Shown one piece after another: positions 28,799-37,914 of a stretch of DNA of 64,000 bases. The position numbers were made by a program, and so were the translations under genes. Position 1 is the stretch's first letter. Every line of letters begins with the position of its first letter. Source of the stretch: Sphingopyxis sp. USTB-05 (GTDB lineage Bacteria; Pseudomonadota; Alphaproteobacteria; Sphingomonadales; Sphingomonadaceae); the NCBI RefSeq assembly GCF_023822045.1, contig NZ_CP084712.1, positions 1,116,001-1,180,000 on the forward strand. Direction: 5' to 3'. Under the pieces are notes generated by a model. That model was not told where the DNA came from, searched no databases, and worked only from the letters and a program-made list of their open reading frames with translations.

Positions 28799-28831
28799 AA
28801 TTCAAGTCGAAACGACGATTGGGAGAGCAAA

Positions 28832-30397
28832 ATGATCGATCTGGAGGCCATCCGGACGTTGGCGGACATTCCCGCGGCGCAGGCACGCGTGCGGGGACAG
28901 GCGACCGCGGTGAAATTCGGGGAACGCGAGACGAGTTTCGCCGAACTCGATGCGCGGTCGAATCGTATTGCGCGCGCGTTGATCGCATCGGGCTTGGCGC
29001 CGGGCGACCGCGTCTCGGCGCTGACCAAGAACCACGATAGCTGGTATCCGCTCTTCTTCGGTTCCGCGCGCGCGCGCGCCTGTTTCGCACCGATCAACTG
29101 CCGCCTCGCGCCTGCCGAAATCGGCTTCATCCTGAGTGATGCCGGGCCGAAACTGCTTTTCGTCGGCGAGGATTTCTTCGACTGCGCGCTCGCGGCGATC
29201 GCCGATCTGGCCACACCGCCGCGCCTGATCGCGCTTTATGGCGAGCATCCGGCGTTCGAGCCGCTCGGCGCCTGGCTGGGCGCGGCGTCCGATGCGCCGC
29301 TGGCCGATCCGCCGCAGCTCACCGACGACGTGCTCCAGCTTTATACCAGCGGCACGACGGGTTTGCCCAAAGGGGTGGTGCTCACCAACGCCAATTACCG
29401 CACCTTCCTCGAAGCTGCGACCGAGGTCGACGGCTTTGCCTATGGCGAGGATGAGACGGTGATGATCGTCATGCCCTTGTTCCACGTTGCCGGCACGAAC
29501 GTCAGCTTCTCGGGTCTTGCGCAAGGCGGACGTCTTGTCCTCGTCAAGGATTTCACCGCCGCCGATGCGGTACGCATGATGCGCGATGAGAATGTTGCGC
29601 ACGCTTTCCTGGCGCCTGCGATGATCCAGATGATGCTGCTTCAGCCGACAGCGAACGACGGTGCCTATCCGCACCTCAAGTCGATCGCCTACGGCGCGTC
29701 GCCGATCGCCGAAGATGTATTGCGCCGCGCGCGTGCGACCTTCGGCTGCGATTTCGTGCAATTCTACGGCATGACCGAATCCGCCGGGGGCGGCTCATAT
29801 CTCTCGCCAAGCGCGCATGACATGCCGGGCAAGCTTACGTCGTGCGGCAAACCTTGGCCCGGTGCCGCAATGGCGATCCTCGACGGCGAGGGCCGCGAAC
29901 TGGGCGAAGGCGAGATCGGAGAGATCGCGATCCGTGGCGGCATCGTGATGAAGGGATATTGGAACCGCGCAAAGGCGACCGAAGAGACGCTGGCGGGCGG
30001 CTGGCTCCACACGGGCGACGTCGGCTATCGTGACGCCGACGGCTTCTACTATGTCCACGACCGCATCAAGGACATGATCGTGTCGGGCGGCGAGAATGTC
30101 TATCCGGCTGAGGTCGAGAGTGCGATCATGGGCTGTCCGGGCGTCGCCGACGTCGCGGTGATCGGCGTGCCCGACGACAAATGGGGCGAGGGCGTCAAGG
30201 CGCTGATCGTGCCCGCCGCGGGCGCAACACTCGATCCCGCTGATGTCGTGGCCTGGGCACGCGAGCGGATCGCGGCGTACAAGGTCCCGAAAAGCATCGA
30301 ATTCATCGACGCGCTACCGCGCAACCCGTCGGGCAAGGTCCTCCGCCGTGAATTGCGCGCACCCTATTGGGAAGGACGCGACCGCGCTGTGGGATAG
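28832..30397 (+). CDS. acyl-CoA synthetase (AMP-forming), second
   Basis: The ATG at 28832 follows GGGAGAG and gives 521 residues. ANL motifs are complete: YTSGTTGLPKGV, FYGMTESAGG, SGGENVYPAEVE and the C-terminal lysine in NPSGKVLRRELR. It is clearly different from the ligase at 20906, so the island activates two acids or one acid at two stages. It stands alone on the plus strand and is followed by a repeat-rich gap. Confidence 0.9.
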   Translation: MIDLEAIRTLADIPAAQARVRGQATAVKFGERETSFAELDARSNRIARALIASGLAPGDRVSALTKNHDSWYPLFFGSARARACFAPINCRLAPAEIGFILSDAGPKLLFVGEDFFDCALAAIADLATPPRLIALYGEHPAFEPLGAWLGAASDAPLADPPQLTDDVLQLYTSGTTGLPKGVVLTNANYRTFLEAATEVDGFAYGEDETVMIVMPLFHVAGTNVSFSGLAQGGRLVLVKDFTAADAVRMMRDENVAHAFLAPAMIQMMLLQPTANDGAYPHLKSIAYGASPIAEDVLRRARATFGCDFVQFYGMTESAGGGSYLSPSAHDMPGKLTSCGKPWPGAAMAILDGEGRELGEGEIGEIAIRGGIVMKGYWNRAKATEETLAGGWLHTGDVGYRDADGFYYVHDRIKDMIVSGGENVYPAEVESAIMGCPGVADVAVIGVPDDKWGEGVKALIVPAAGATLDPADVVAWARERIAAYKVPKSIEFIDALPRNPSGKVLRRELRAPYWEGRDRAVG

Positions 30398-30444
30398 GGT
30401 GTTTCTGCTTTGGGGTGGTGAGCGGACGTTGCCCGATTTTCCTT

Positions 30445-30536
30445 CGTCATCCCGGACTTGATCCGGGATCCCGCTTTTTGACGGCACCGGCACGCTTCAC
30501 GAAATAGCGGGACCCCGGATCAAGTCCGGGGTGACG
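30445..30536. repeat. REP-like inverted repeat, family A
   Basis: The 31-base arms at 30445-30475 and 30506-30536 are built on CCCGGACTTGATCCGGG. The same element occurs at 42498-42588. Each arm also contains its own smaller palindrome. Confidence 0.8.
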
Positions 30537-30690
30537 ATGATGGAGAGGGCAGCAATCGGTCGATTCCGGCCAGAACCTCGCCGGACAAAAAACGGCTTTC
30601 CTAATATATCGGGCGATGATCTACCCTCGTGGATGACCGCATCGATTATCCTGCAGAGCATCCCTTCGACACTCCGCGCCCGTCATCGCC

Positions 30691-30747
30691 TTAAAGCGAC
30701 AAAGGAGACATTCCGGACGCGTACGTCCGTATCTTTTGTCGCCTTAA
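30691..30747. repeat. imperfect long hairpin
   Basis: TTAAAGCGACAAAGG and CTTTTGTCGCCTTAA are near-complementary and enclose a second palindrome, GGACGCGTACGTCC. No gene covers it; it may be an intergenic repeat or a structured RNA. Confidence 0.45.
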
Positions 30748-30777
30748 CGCCGATAATCGACATCCCGACTCCCACCC

Positions 30778-30804
30778 AAAAAAGAACCCGGCCAAAAGCC
30801 GGGT
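30778..30804 (-). terminator. Rho-independent terminator of the VOC gene
   Basis: On the minus strand the stem ACCCGGC/GCCGGGT with a short loop is followed by TCTTTTTT. It lies about 40 bases past the VOC stop and would close the seven-gene operon that starts at 36300. Confidence 0.8.
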
Positions 30805-30814
30805 CCAGGAGGAG

Positions 30815-30839
30815 TTCCCAATGGGTAATTGATTGGGAA
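30815..30839 (-). terminator. hairpin just after the VOC stop codon
   Basis: TTCCCAAT and ATTGGGAA form an 8-bp stem with a nine-base loop, three bases beyond the VOC stop. It may stabilise the 3' end or assist the terminator that follows. Confidence 0.4.
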
Positions 30840-30842
30840 TGT

Positions 30843-31439
30843 CTATTCGGCGGGCACCGGCGTGCGGCCGACGATGAAGCCTTCGCGCTTCGTGCCGTCG
30901 GCCTGGACCGGATCGTGCGCCACGTCGCTTTCGTCGAACTCCTTCGTCCACGCCGCGAATTCGAGGCAGACACCGTCGGGGTCGAAGAAATAGACCGAGC
31001 GGACGAAGACGCCGGGATGCAATTCGGCCGAGGCCTGCATCGGGCTGTCGTCATGGTTCAGCACCGGTGTTACCTCGATGCCCTTCTCGATCAGGCGGTT
31101 GTAATATTCATCGAACTTGTCGGCGCGGACGTTGATCGCGATATGGTTCATCGAGCCGTGTGCCGAGACAAAGCTGCCCTGCGTCGGCAGCGCGGCGGGG
31201 GCCGAGATGCCGGGGACCGCTTCGGGCGCGTTCGGGAACCAGAAAAAGGCGAGGCTATCGCCATTGCCGATGTCGAAAAAGAAATGCTGGCCGCGACCGC
31301 CGGGCAGGTCGATCGTCTTGGTCAGCGGCATGCCCAGCTTGTCGCGGTAGAATTCGACCGTCCGCGCCATATCCTTGCACACCAGCGCGAGGTGGTTGAC
31401 CCCGCAGAATTCGAATTCGTTATTTGCTGCAGCCATCAT
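30843..31439 (-). CDS. VOC-family (glyoxalase/extradiol-type) protein
   Basis: This 198-residue protein has two paired beta-alpha-beta modules: GVNHLALVCKDMARTVEFYR and SMNHIAINVRADKFDEYY, with a late glutamate in DGVCLEFAAW. His and Glu positions fit a metal-binding VOC enzyme such as a dioxygenase, isomerase or lyase. The sequence is shorter than a full extradiol dioxygenase. It is the last gene of the MFS-led operon. Starts at residues 1 or 2 are both possible. Confidence 0.83.
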   Translation of the reverse strand: MMAAANNEFEFCGVNHLALVCKDMARTVEFYRDKLGMPLTKTIDLPGGRGQHFFFDIGNGDSLAFFWFPNAPEAVPGISAPAALPTQGSFVSAHGSMNHIAINVRADKFDEYYNRLIEKGIEVTPVLNHDDSPMQASAELHPGVFVRSVYFFDPDGVCLEFAAWTKEFDESDVAHDPVQADGTKREGFIVGRTPVPAE

Positions 31440-31455
31440 CCGTCTCCTTATGTCT

Positions 31456-32073
31456 TCAGTTCGAACTTACGCTGGGGCGACTTTTCATCCGCTCGTACCA
31501 ACGCACAACATTGGTGCAGGCGGGGTCGATCGGCTGACCGACCGACGCGCCGAAATCGAGGAAAGCGAACAGCATGATGTCCGCGAGACTGAATGCGTCA
31601 CCCGCGATGAACTCGCGCCCCGCGATTTGCCCGTCCAGCCATTTGACCCCGTCCTGCGCGGTGGCTTTCAGCCCGGCGGCGGCTTCGGGCAGGCAGCGCA
31701 GCCGCGGCTCGAACAGCGGCAGCCCTTCGGCAAAGCGGAAGCCGTTGGTCAGCGGTTCGCAAATTTTGAGGTCGACGCGGCGCGTCCACATGCGCGTCGT
31801 CGCGCGCTCTTCGGGTGTCGAGCCGATCAGCGTCGGCTCAGGAAACCGCTCGTCGAGATATTCGCAGATCGCGGTCACTTCGCAGACGAAATGGCCGTCG
31901 TCGAGTTCGAGCGCCGGCGTTTGTCCGGCCGGATTCACATCGACATTATACGGCGCACGGCGGTTCTCGCCGCCGCGAAGGTCGATGCTGACCTCGGGGA
32001 TTTCAATACCCTTTTCGGCCATGAAAAGCTTCACGACGCGCGGGTTCGGACCGACGCTATTATAGAATTTCAT
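31456..32073 (-). CDS. glutathione S-transferase family protein
   Basis: The ATG at 32073 follows GAGAGGA and gives 205 residues. The N-terminal thioredoxin-like domain has GPNPRVVKLFMAEKGI, NPAGQTPALELDDG and CEVTAICEYLDE (the glutathione-binding Glu/Ser position is Glu-Val-Thr). An all-helical C-terminal domain follows. It would conjugate or remove glutathione from a catabolic intermediate. It is less like the other three GSTs of the island. Confidence 0.85.
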   Translation of the reverse strand: MKFYNSVGPNPRVVKLFMAEKGIEIPEVSIDLRGGENRRAPYNVDVNPAGQTPALELDDGHFVCEVTAICEYLDERFPEPTLIGSTPEERATTRMWTRRVDLKICEPLTNGFRFAEGLPLFEPRLRCLPEAAAGLKATAQDGVKWLDGQIAGREFIAGDAFSLADIMLFAFLDFGASVGQPIDPACTNVVRWYERMKSRPSVSSN

Positions 32074-32110
32074 CCTATCCTCTCCCACGAGTCTTATCAT
32101 TTTACGGCAC

Positions 32111-32133
32111 AACCGTCAATTAAGTTGACGGTT
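32111..32133. promoter_or_regulatory. perfect inverted repeat, GTCAA-N5-TTGAC type
   Basis: Nine-base arms AACCGTCAA/TTGACGGTT with a five-base centre lie between the SMP-30 stop and the GST start. The core recurs at 40737-40751. It could be an operator or an mRNA hairpin; there is no T-run. Confidence 0.45.
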
Positions 32134-32134
32134 G

Positions 32135-33046
32135 CTATAGGCGGAGCCCGGAACGCGGCCAACGCATACGATAGAGCGTGCCGGTGGTCGAAGCGGTGAT
32201 CCAGGCGTCGCGTCGGTCGGCACCGCCAAAGGCGATGTTGGTGATGCCAATGTCGGGAAGCGGCACAAACTCAGAACCGCCGCCATCGGGCTCGAAAATC
32301 GTGATCCCGCCCTCGACCATCGTGCCGACGCAGATCCGGCCACTGTCCTCGATTGCCATGCTGTCGAGCAGGCGAAAGGCGGGCGGGGTGCCGACGAAGC
32401 GGCCGGGTGCCCATGGTGCCGGCGGCGCCAGTTCGCCGGGCGCGACGACATCCATCGCCCAGATGCGGGCGGTCATCGTCTCGCTGACATAGAGCGTCTT
32501 GCCGCTCGGCGAGAGGCCGATGCCGTTCGGTCCCATCATGCCGGCCCGCTGGCGGCTGATTTTCGATCCGTCGGCGGCCGCATAATATATCGCACCATGG
32601 TCGCGGCCGGTGTCGCGTACCTGTCCGTGATCGGTGAACCAGAAGCCGCCGGCAGCGTCGAAGACGATGTCGTTCGGTCCTTTGAGCCGCTCGCCCTCGA
32701 AGCTGTCGTAGAGCGTCGTCGCCGAGCCGGTCGCGAGGTCGACGCGCTGGATCGACCCGCAAGGCTCGGCATGCGCGGCATGACCGGGAAAGAGCAGGCC
32801 GCCCGCCTCGGTCCACTGGAACCCGCCATTGTTGCAGACATAGGCGGCGCCGTCCGGGCCGATCGCCAGCCCATTCGGTCCTCCGCCGAGTTCGGCGACG
32901 ACCGAGAGGCTGCCGTCGGGCGCGACGCGTGTCAGCGTGCCGCGCGCAATCTCGACGAGCAGCACCGAGCCGTCGGGCATCGGCACCGGGCCTTCGGGAA
33001 AGCGCAACCCCGTCGCGACGGCTTCGGGGGCGCCGTAACCGCTCAT
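32135..33046 (-). CDS. SMP-30/gluconolactonase family lactonase
   Basis: This 303-residue six-bladed beta-propeller carries LRFPEGPVPMPDGSVLLVE at the start (metal glutamate), GGPNGLAIGPDG, KGPNDIVFD and GPNGIGLSPSGKTLYVSE. The family opens lactones and needs a divalent metal. It lies between the CMD-family gene and the GST gene in the operon. A lactone ring-opening step in the pathway is plausible. Confidence 0.87.
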   Translation of the reverse strand: MSGYGAPEAVATGLRFPEGPVPMPDGSVLLVEIARGTLTRVAPDGSLSVVAELGGGPNGLAIGPDGAAYVCNNGGFQWTEAGGLLFPGHAAHAEPCGSIQRVDLATGSATTLYDSFEGERLKGPNDIVFDAAGGFWFTDHGQVRDTGRDHGAIYYAAADGSKISRQRAGMMGPNGIGLSPSGKTLYVSETMTARIWAMDVVAPGELAPPAPWAPGRFVGTPPAFRLLDSMAIEDSGRICVGTMVEGGITIFEPDGGGSEFVPLPDIGITNIAFGGADRRDAWITASTTGTLYRMRWPRSGLRL

Positions 33047-33057
33047 CCGTCCCTCGC

Positions 33058-33705
33058 TCAGCCCTGCGCCGGACGTGGCGCGCTGAGGAAGTCGGCGGCG
33101 CTGAAGCCTTCGGGCGCTGCCACCTCGACGATCGGGTCTTCGCGGGCGTCATATTCCATACGCAGCGCGCGGGTGATCACCGCATGCATGTCATAGAGGC
33201 AGGTGATGTAGGTGAATTCGAAAATCTGCTCGTCGTTCCAGAAGGTCTTGAGCTTGTCGAACACTTCGAGCGGGACGCGCCCGCCGGCCTGCGCGAGGCA
33301 GTCGGCATAAGCGAGGACGGTGCGTTCCTGTTCGTTATAGCAGTCCGCGACTTGCCAGTGAGCGATCGCGGCAATCTTCTCCTCGCTGACACCAAGGCCG
33401 CGAAGCGACTTGCAATGCTGTGAAAAGACGAACTGGCTGCCCTTGACCCAGCCGGCGCGCGTTTGGCCGAGCTCACGCAGAACCGGATCGATGGTGCGCG
33501 CGGGGTTGCGATAGACAGCGAAACCCTTGACCGCATGTTCGAAGATGTCGGGGGACAGCGCGAACACCGTCCACCAATCGCCGGGCGTACCGGTTGCAGT
33601 GCCGGGCTCGGCGACGGGATCGCGCTCGCCGAACAGGCGGTTGTAATAGGCTAGGACGGTCTCGTCGGTGACTTCCGAGCGGGGAACCTGACGCAGGACG
33701 GGCAT
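33058..33705 (-). CDS. carboxymuconolactone decarboxylase (AhpD-like) family protein
   Basis: This 215-residue protein carries the CMD helical domain: ELGQTRAGWVKGSQFVFSQHCKSLRGLGVSEEKI and a C-terminal FTYITCLYDMHAVITRAL with Cys-X4-His. Many relatives in sphingomonad catabolic clusters have no proven function; members decarboxylate lactones or act as thiol peroxidases. It is tightly packed between the NTF2-like and SMP-30 genes (10-11 base gaps). Confidence 0.82.
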   Translation of the reverse strand: MPVLRQVPRSEVTDETVLAYYNRLFGERDPVAEPGTATGTPGDWWTVFALSPDIFEHAVKGFAVYRNPARTIDPVLRELGQTRAGWVKGSQFVFSQHCKSLRGLGVSEEKIAAIAHWQVADCYNEQERTVLAYADCLAQAGGRVPLEVFDKLKTFWNDEQIFEFTYITCLYDMHAVITRALRMEYDAREDPIVEVAAPEGFSAADFLSAPRPAQG

Positions 33706-33715
33706 GATTTACTCC

Positions 33716-34111
33716 TCAGGCGTTCGCAAATTTGCGGAATTCGGCGACGTGCGCGCTATCGAAATACTCATCGAGCCGCGTGATCTTGCCATTTTCCACC
33801 TTGCACACGATCGCGCAGGGCAGGCGGACGGGGCCGTCGTCGTGGACGCGCACGCCCTTCAACACATGCTGCTGCACAAAGCCGCCGGGGAAAGTGGTCA
33901 GCCGGCGGTCGGCATATTCGCGGTCCTTGATCCGCGCGACCATGCCGGTCAGCGTCTGTGCGGTCTGCGCGGGGGTGACGATCAGCTCGTCGGTGTTGTG
34001 CCAGATCTCGGCGTCGGGCGTGAAGCTGTTCTGCATCGTTTCGATGTCACCTGCCTCGATCGCGTCGAAGAAGCGCTGCGCCATCGCGCGAATGTCATCC
34101 TGCTCTGCCAT
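33716..34111 (-). CDS. SnoaL/NTF2-like protein
   Basis: This 131-residue cone-shaped alpha+beta barrel contains RFFDAIEAGDIETMQNSF at the start and ARLDEYFD-like KITRLDEYFDSAHV near the end. Such proteins act as isomerases, dehydratases or cyclases on small ring compounds. No catalytic residue can be assigned. A second, unrelated-looking NTF2 protein lies at 37911. Confidence 0.8.
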   Translation of the reverse strand: MAEQDDIRAMAQRFFDAIEAGDIETMQNSFTPDAEIWHNTDELIVTPAQTAQTLTGMVARIKDREYADRRLTTFPGGFVQQHVLKGVRVHDDGPVRLPCAIVCKVENGKITRLDEYFDSAHVAEFRKFANA

Positions 34112-34120
34112 GTCTTTCTC

Positions 34121-35008
34121 CTATTTCTTCGCGCCGAACATGCGACCGCCATTGGCGGCGATCAGCCCGTCGATATCGTCGCCTTTGTATGCAGGATCGG
34201 CCGAGGAGCCGAAGGAGGACAGCATGTCCTGCGTCACCAACTCGGCCATGGCCTTCCATTCGGGGTGCGTGAAAATCCAATATTCGCCGGCCTCAATCGC
34301 CTGAACGACACGCGCGCCGATCTTGTCGGGCGACATGCCGCCCGCGAGCACACCCTGCATCGCCTGGCTAGTCGCCGCTGCCTTGCCGACCTCGACCTCG
34401 ACGGGGCGTAAGTCGCGCGTCGTCTCGACTATCCGCGTCGCCGACATGCCGGGCATCAGCACCGAGATGTCGACACAGCTTTCAGCGAGTTCGTTGCGCA
34501 GCGCCATCGCGATGCCGAGCGTTGCATATTTGGAGCTGATATAAGCGACCGAAATCGGTGGCGGCACGATCGCCACCATCGAGCTGGTAAGGACGAGGTG
34601 GCCCGGCTCGCCACTCGCTTTCATGTCACCCAGAAAGGTGCGGCAGGCATAGAGATGCGCATGTGCGTTAACCGCATAATTCCAGCGCCAGACGTCGGTG
34701 TCATATTGCTCGAACGGCCCTGATCCGCCGCCGACGCCGGCGTTGCTGAACAGGATACGGACTGGGCCGAATGCCTGTGCTTTCGCGCCAGCCTCGGCCC
34801 AGCTCTCCTCACTTGTCACATCGAGCTGCAGGCCGAGCGCGTTCGCGCCCTCGCTGCGCAGCGACGCAGCCGCATTTTCGGCACCCGCCGCGTCGATATC
34901 GGCAAGGATCACCGATGCCCCCTTGGCGGCGAGTGCCCGGGCGGTGGCGAGCCCGAGCCCGCTCGCGCCGCCAGTGATGAAAGCGGTCTTGCCCGCGACG
35001 TCGGTCAT
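34121..35008 (-). CDS. short-chain dehydrogenase/reductase
   Basis: This 295-residue SDR has the cofactor loop TGGASGLG, an Asp (LADID) that favours NAD over NADP, NAGVGGG, and the catalytic pair Tyr/Lys in YISSK. It oxidises or reduces an alcohol/ketone. Its ATG overlaps the MFS stop as ATGA, so the two are translationally coupled. Confidence 0.88.
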   Translation of the reverse strand: MTDVAGKTAFITGGASGLGLATARALAAKGASVILADIDAAGAENAAASLRSEGANALGLQLDVTSEESWAEAGAKAQAFGPVRILFSNAGVGGGSGPFEQYDTDVWRWNYAVNAHAHLYACRTFLGDMKASGEPGHLVLTSSMVAIVPPPISVAYISSKYATLGIAMALRNELAESCVDISVLMPGMSATRIVETTRDLRPVEVEVGKAAATSQAMQGVLAGGMSPDKIGARVVQAIEAGEYWIFTHPEWKAMAELVTQDMLSSFGSSADPAYKGDDIDGLIAANGGRMFGAKK

Positions 35009-36300
35009 TCAGCGAAATCCTTTTCGAGATAGCGCGTCATTCGGAACTGGGCGATGCCCGCGGCAGCGGCGAAGGGCATCAGCGCCATCAGCGCCCACCG
35101 AAGGCTGCCGTCGCCATATTCGGGCTTCAGGCTGTCGCTGACGATCCCGGCGAACAGCGGGCCGAGGCCGAGGCCGATGATGTTGAACATCAGCATCAGC
35201 ACCGCCGCGGCGGTCGCGCGGCTTCGTGGCGGCGTCAAATTCTGCACCAGCGCGAGCGCGGGCGCGACATAGGCGGTGCATGCCGCCATCGGGATCAGCA
35301 TCAGCGCGAGCGAGAGCTGCCATGTGTCGACAAGCAATGCGGCGATGAAGGTCGGGATCAGCACAGCGGTCGCGAGCGCCGGGATGGTGCCATAAGCGCG
35401 CGCCGATACTTTCGCACGGTGGCTGACAAGCCAGCCGCCCCCGAGAATGCCGATGCCAAAGGTGATGCCTGCGGCGGGACCGAAATAGGTCGCCATGGCG
35501 TCGAGCGGCATCTTTTGCGTCCGCATCAGGAACGCCGGAATCCAGTTGAGCATGCCATAGCTGGTGAAGGCGGCAAGACCGCTGCCGATCATCACCATGC
35601 GCAGCGACGGGCGGCGCCAGAACATCGCGAGGCTCTGGCTGAAGGGCAGGGCTTCGTCGGCCGCCTTTTGGGCATCCATCTGCCCGCGCGCGGGCTCGCG
35701 GACCAGCCAGATAAGGATTGGGGCGACGATGACGCCGACGACACCGATCATTATGAAAGCATTGCGCCAACCGATATTGGCGGCCGCCCACGCGCCGAAG
35801 GTCGCGCCGACGAAAACCCCGAACGGGCCGTTGAGCGTGAACAGTCCGATTGCCAGCGGGCGCCGCGCGGGGGGGTAATAGTCGGCAATCACCGACAGCG
35901 ACGGCGCGGTACCGCCCGCTTCGCCCGCACCCACGCCAAAGCGCATCAGCGCGAGCTGCCAGAAGTTCGACGCCATGCCGCACGCCGCGGTAAAGCCGCT
36001 CCAAACGATACAGGCGATGCCGATCAGCTTCACGCGATTCCAGCGGTCGGCGATCATAGCGACGGGCACGCCCATCGCGGCATAGAAAAGCGCGAAGGCC
36101 AGCCCGGTGAGAAGCCCAAACTGCGTGTCGCTGAAATCCATGTCGGCACGGATCGGCTCGACGAGTACCGACAAGAGCTGGCGGTCGACGAAGTTGATCG
36201 TGCCGACCACGAACAGCATCGCGAGCGCGACGTTGCGACGCAGCGCGAGGCCGCTGTCGGACGCGGCGGCGCCTCCATTGAGGGCGGTGGCGTCTGTCAT
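35005..36300 (-). CDS. MFS transporter
   Basis: The ATG at 36300 follows GGGGAGA and gives 431 residues with twelve predicted helices. FVDRQLLSVLVEPIRADMDFSDTQFGLLTG and DRWNRVKLIGIA are typical of the spinster/aromatic-acid-type MFS proteins. It probably imports the island's substrate across the inner membrane. It is the first gene of the operon ending at 30843, and operator copy 6 lies 41 bases upstream. Confidence 0.88.
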   Translation of the reverse strand: MTDATALNGGAAASDSGLALRRNVALAMLFVVGTINFVDRQLLSVLVEPIRADMDFSDTQFGLLTGLAFALFYAAMGVPVAMIADRWNRVKLIGIACIVWSGFTAACGMASNFWQLALMRFGVGAGEAGGTAPSLSVIADYYPPARRPLAIGLFTLNGPFGVFVGATFGAWAAANIGWRNAFIMIGVVGVIVAPILIWLVREPARGQMDAQKAADEALPFSQSLAMFWRRPSLRMVMIGSGLAAFTSYGMLNWIPAFLMRTQKMPLDAMATYFGPAAGITFGIGILGGGWLVSHRAKVSARAYGTIPALATAVLIPTFIAALLVDTWQLSLALMLIPMAACTAYVAPALALVQNLTPPRSRATAAAVLMLMFNIIGLGLGPLFAGIVSDSLKPEYGDGSLRWALMALMPFAAAAGIAQFRMTRYLEKDFAE

Positions 36301-36340
36301 AACTCTCCCCAGATATGCGCGAGTCTTCCCGGCCAAAAAT

Positions 36341-36356
36341 ACTTAGGTATTTAAGT
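36341..36356. promoter_or_regulatory. MarR-type operator copy 6 (MFS operon / SDR)
   Basis: ACTTAGGTATTTAAGT has complementary ends ACTTA/TAAGT. It lies between the MFS start (41 bases) and the divergent SDR start (52 bases). Confidence 0.62.
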
Positions 36357-36407
36357 TTATTTGTCAATGTGCTTTACGGTAGCCCGATAAGAAGCGGGAG
36401 AGAAGAG

Positions 36408-37175
36408 ATGGATATCAACGGCAAACGCGCCATTGTGACGGGTTCGGCGGGCGGCATCGGCCGCGCAACCGCGGCGATGCTCGCGGCGCGCGGTGCGGCA
36501 GAGATCGCGCTCGTCGACGTCAATGAAGCGGGGCTTGCAGAGACGGCGCGGCTGGTCGAAGCCCAGGGCGCAAAGGCGAGCTTCCACCCGCTCGACCTCT
36601 CCGACATTGCTGCGACCGAAGCCTGGTTCAGCGCGCATGGCGACGTCGACATTCTTCACAACAACGCGGGCGTTGTGTCGGGATTGCCGCAATTTCCCGA
36701 TGTCGATGCCGCGCGCATCCGCTGGATCATCGACGTCAATATTACCTCGCTCGTGACGGCGACGCAGATTGCCGTGCAAGCTATGAAGAAACGCGGGGGC
36801 GGGGTGATCGTCAACACGGTGTCGACGGTCGCGCTGGGCACCGGATTCTATGACGCCATGTATGCGACGACGAAGGCCGCAGTGATGATGTTCACGCGCT
36901 GCTGCGCGCCGCTGAAGGATGAGTGCAATGTCCGCGTCGCGGGGATGTTGCCGGGGCTGGTCGACACGCCGATCCTCGACACGACGGGTGCTGGCGGCAA
37001 GTCCGAATGGATGAAGACCGTGCTGGCGAACAATGAGGCGTGCAAGCCCGAAGATATTGCGCGTGGCGTGGTGACGCTGATCGAGGATGACAATCTGGCG
37101 GGCGGCGACTGGGTCGCTGTGCGGCGGCTGGACGGCAAGATCGAATATCAGTGGGGGCGCGCCGATACGGTGTGA
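36408..37175 (+). CDS. short-chain dehydrogenase/reductase (second)
   Basis: The ATG at 36408 after GGGAGAGAAG gives 255 residues. TGSAGGIGRATAAM is the cofactor loop, VDVNE the NAD-type aspartate, NNAGV and YATTK the remaining signatures. It is a single-gene unit that shares operator copy 6 with the MFS operon. Substrate unknown. Confidence 0.9.
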   Translation: MDINGKRAIVTGSAGGIGRATAAMLAARGAAEIALVDVNEAGLAETARLVEAQGAKASFHPLDLSDIAATEAWFSAHGDVDILHNNAGVVSGLPQFPDVDAARIRWIIDVNITSLVTATQIAVQAMKKRGGGVIVNTVSTVALGTGFYDAMYATTKAAVMMFTRCCAPLKDECNVRVAGMLPGLVDTPILDTTGAGGKSEWMKTVLANNEACKPEDIARGVVTLIEDDNLAGGDWVAVRRLDGKIEYQWGRADTV

Positions 37176-37203
37176 ACCGCTGCGACGATCGAGAGGGGGG
37201 AGG

Positions 37204-37914
37204 TCAGCGCGCCGGCGCCTGAAGCATGTTCTTCCCGAACAAATTCGACCATTGTTCCTCGGTTAGCACTGGGCGCGCACTCGAGAGATTTGCTGCATTC
37301 TTGACGTCGGTCCCTGCTGTCACCGCGGGTCGCTCGCCGATCCGCGCGAACCAGTCCGCGACTGCGGGATAGTCGTCGAGCGTCAGCCCGATCGCACGGA
37401 TCGCGCGCGTCCACGGCCACGCCGCAATGTCGGCTATCGAATATTCCTCGGCCAGATATTCAGCTTCGCTCAGCCGCCCGTTGAGCACATGGAGCAGGCG
37501 GAGCGTCTCGTTGCGATAGCGTTCGACCGGATAGGTCTGGCCTTCGGGAGCGTAACGGATGAAGTGATGCGCCTGGCCCTGCATCGGGCCGAAACTTGCC
37601 ATCTGCCACATCAGCCATTGCTGAGCCTGACTGCGCCTGCGCGGGTTTTCGGGCAGCAATTGTCCGCTCTTCTCGGCCAGATACAGAAGGATCGCGCCGC
37701 TCTCGAACACTGGCAGTGGGGCGCCGCCGCCCATGGGGTCATGGTCGACGATCGCTGGCAGGCGGCCGTTCGGGTTGATCCGGCGATATTCGGGGGTCAG
37801 ATGGTCGCCCTCGAGCATGTTCATTGCGATGAGTTGGTGCGGCAGCCCGACCTCTTCGAGCATGATCGAAACCTTGTGGCCGTTCGGCGTCGGCGTGAAA
37901 TAGACGTCGATCAT
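37204..37914 (-). CDS. Nu-class-like glutathione S-transferase (A)
   Basis: Starting at the ATG at 37914 (overlapping the NTF2-like gene as ATGA) gives 236 residues. The TPTPNGHKVSIMLEE start, INPNGRLPAIVD and VFESGAILLYLAEK resemble Nu-class/YghU-type GSTs, which have a Thr-Pro-Asn active-site motif and use two glutathiones. Related sphingomonad enzymes remove glutathione from lignin-derived ether intermediates. It follows the TonB receptor operon. Confidence 0.87.
   Translation of the reverse strand: MIDVYFTPTPNGHKVSIMLEEVGLPHQLIAMNMLEGDHLTPEYRRINPNGRLPAIVDHDPMGGGAPLPVFESGAILLYLAEKSGQLLPENPRRRSQAQQWLMWQMASFGPMQGQAHHFIRYAPEGQTYPVERYRNETLRLLHVLNGRLSEAEYLAEEYSIADIAAWPWTRAIRAIGLTLDDYPAVADWFARIGERPAVTAGTDVKNAANLSSARPVLTEEQWSNLFGKNMLQAPAR

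Larger units (their letters stand above)
30398..30842. other. 445-base gene-free stretch with hairpins
   Basis: It holds a REP-like inverted repeat (30445-30536), a long hairpin (30691-30747) and two hairpins (30778-30804, 30815-30839) downstream of the VOC gene. I see no gene in the remainder. Confidence 0.7.

Noticed and set aside
35009..36367. 452-codon alternative frame over the MFS gene
   Set aside because: It lacks hydrophobic helices and is rich in Arg; the neighbouring frame encodes a clear 12-helix transporter.
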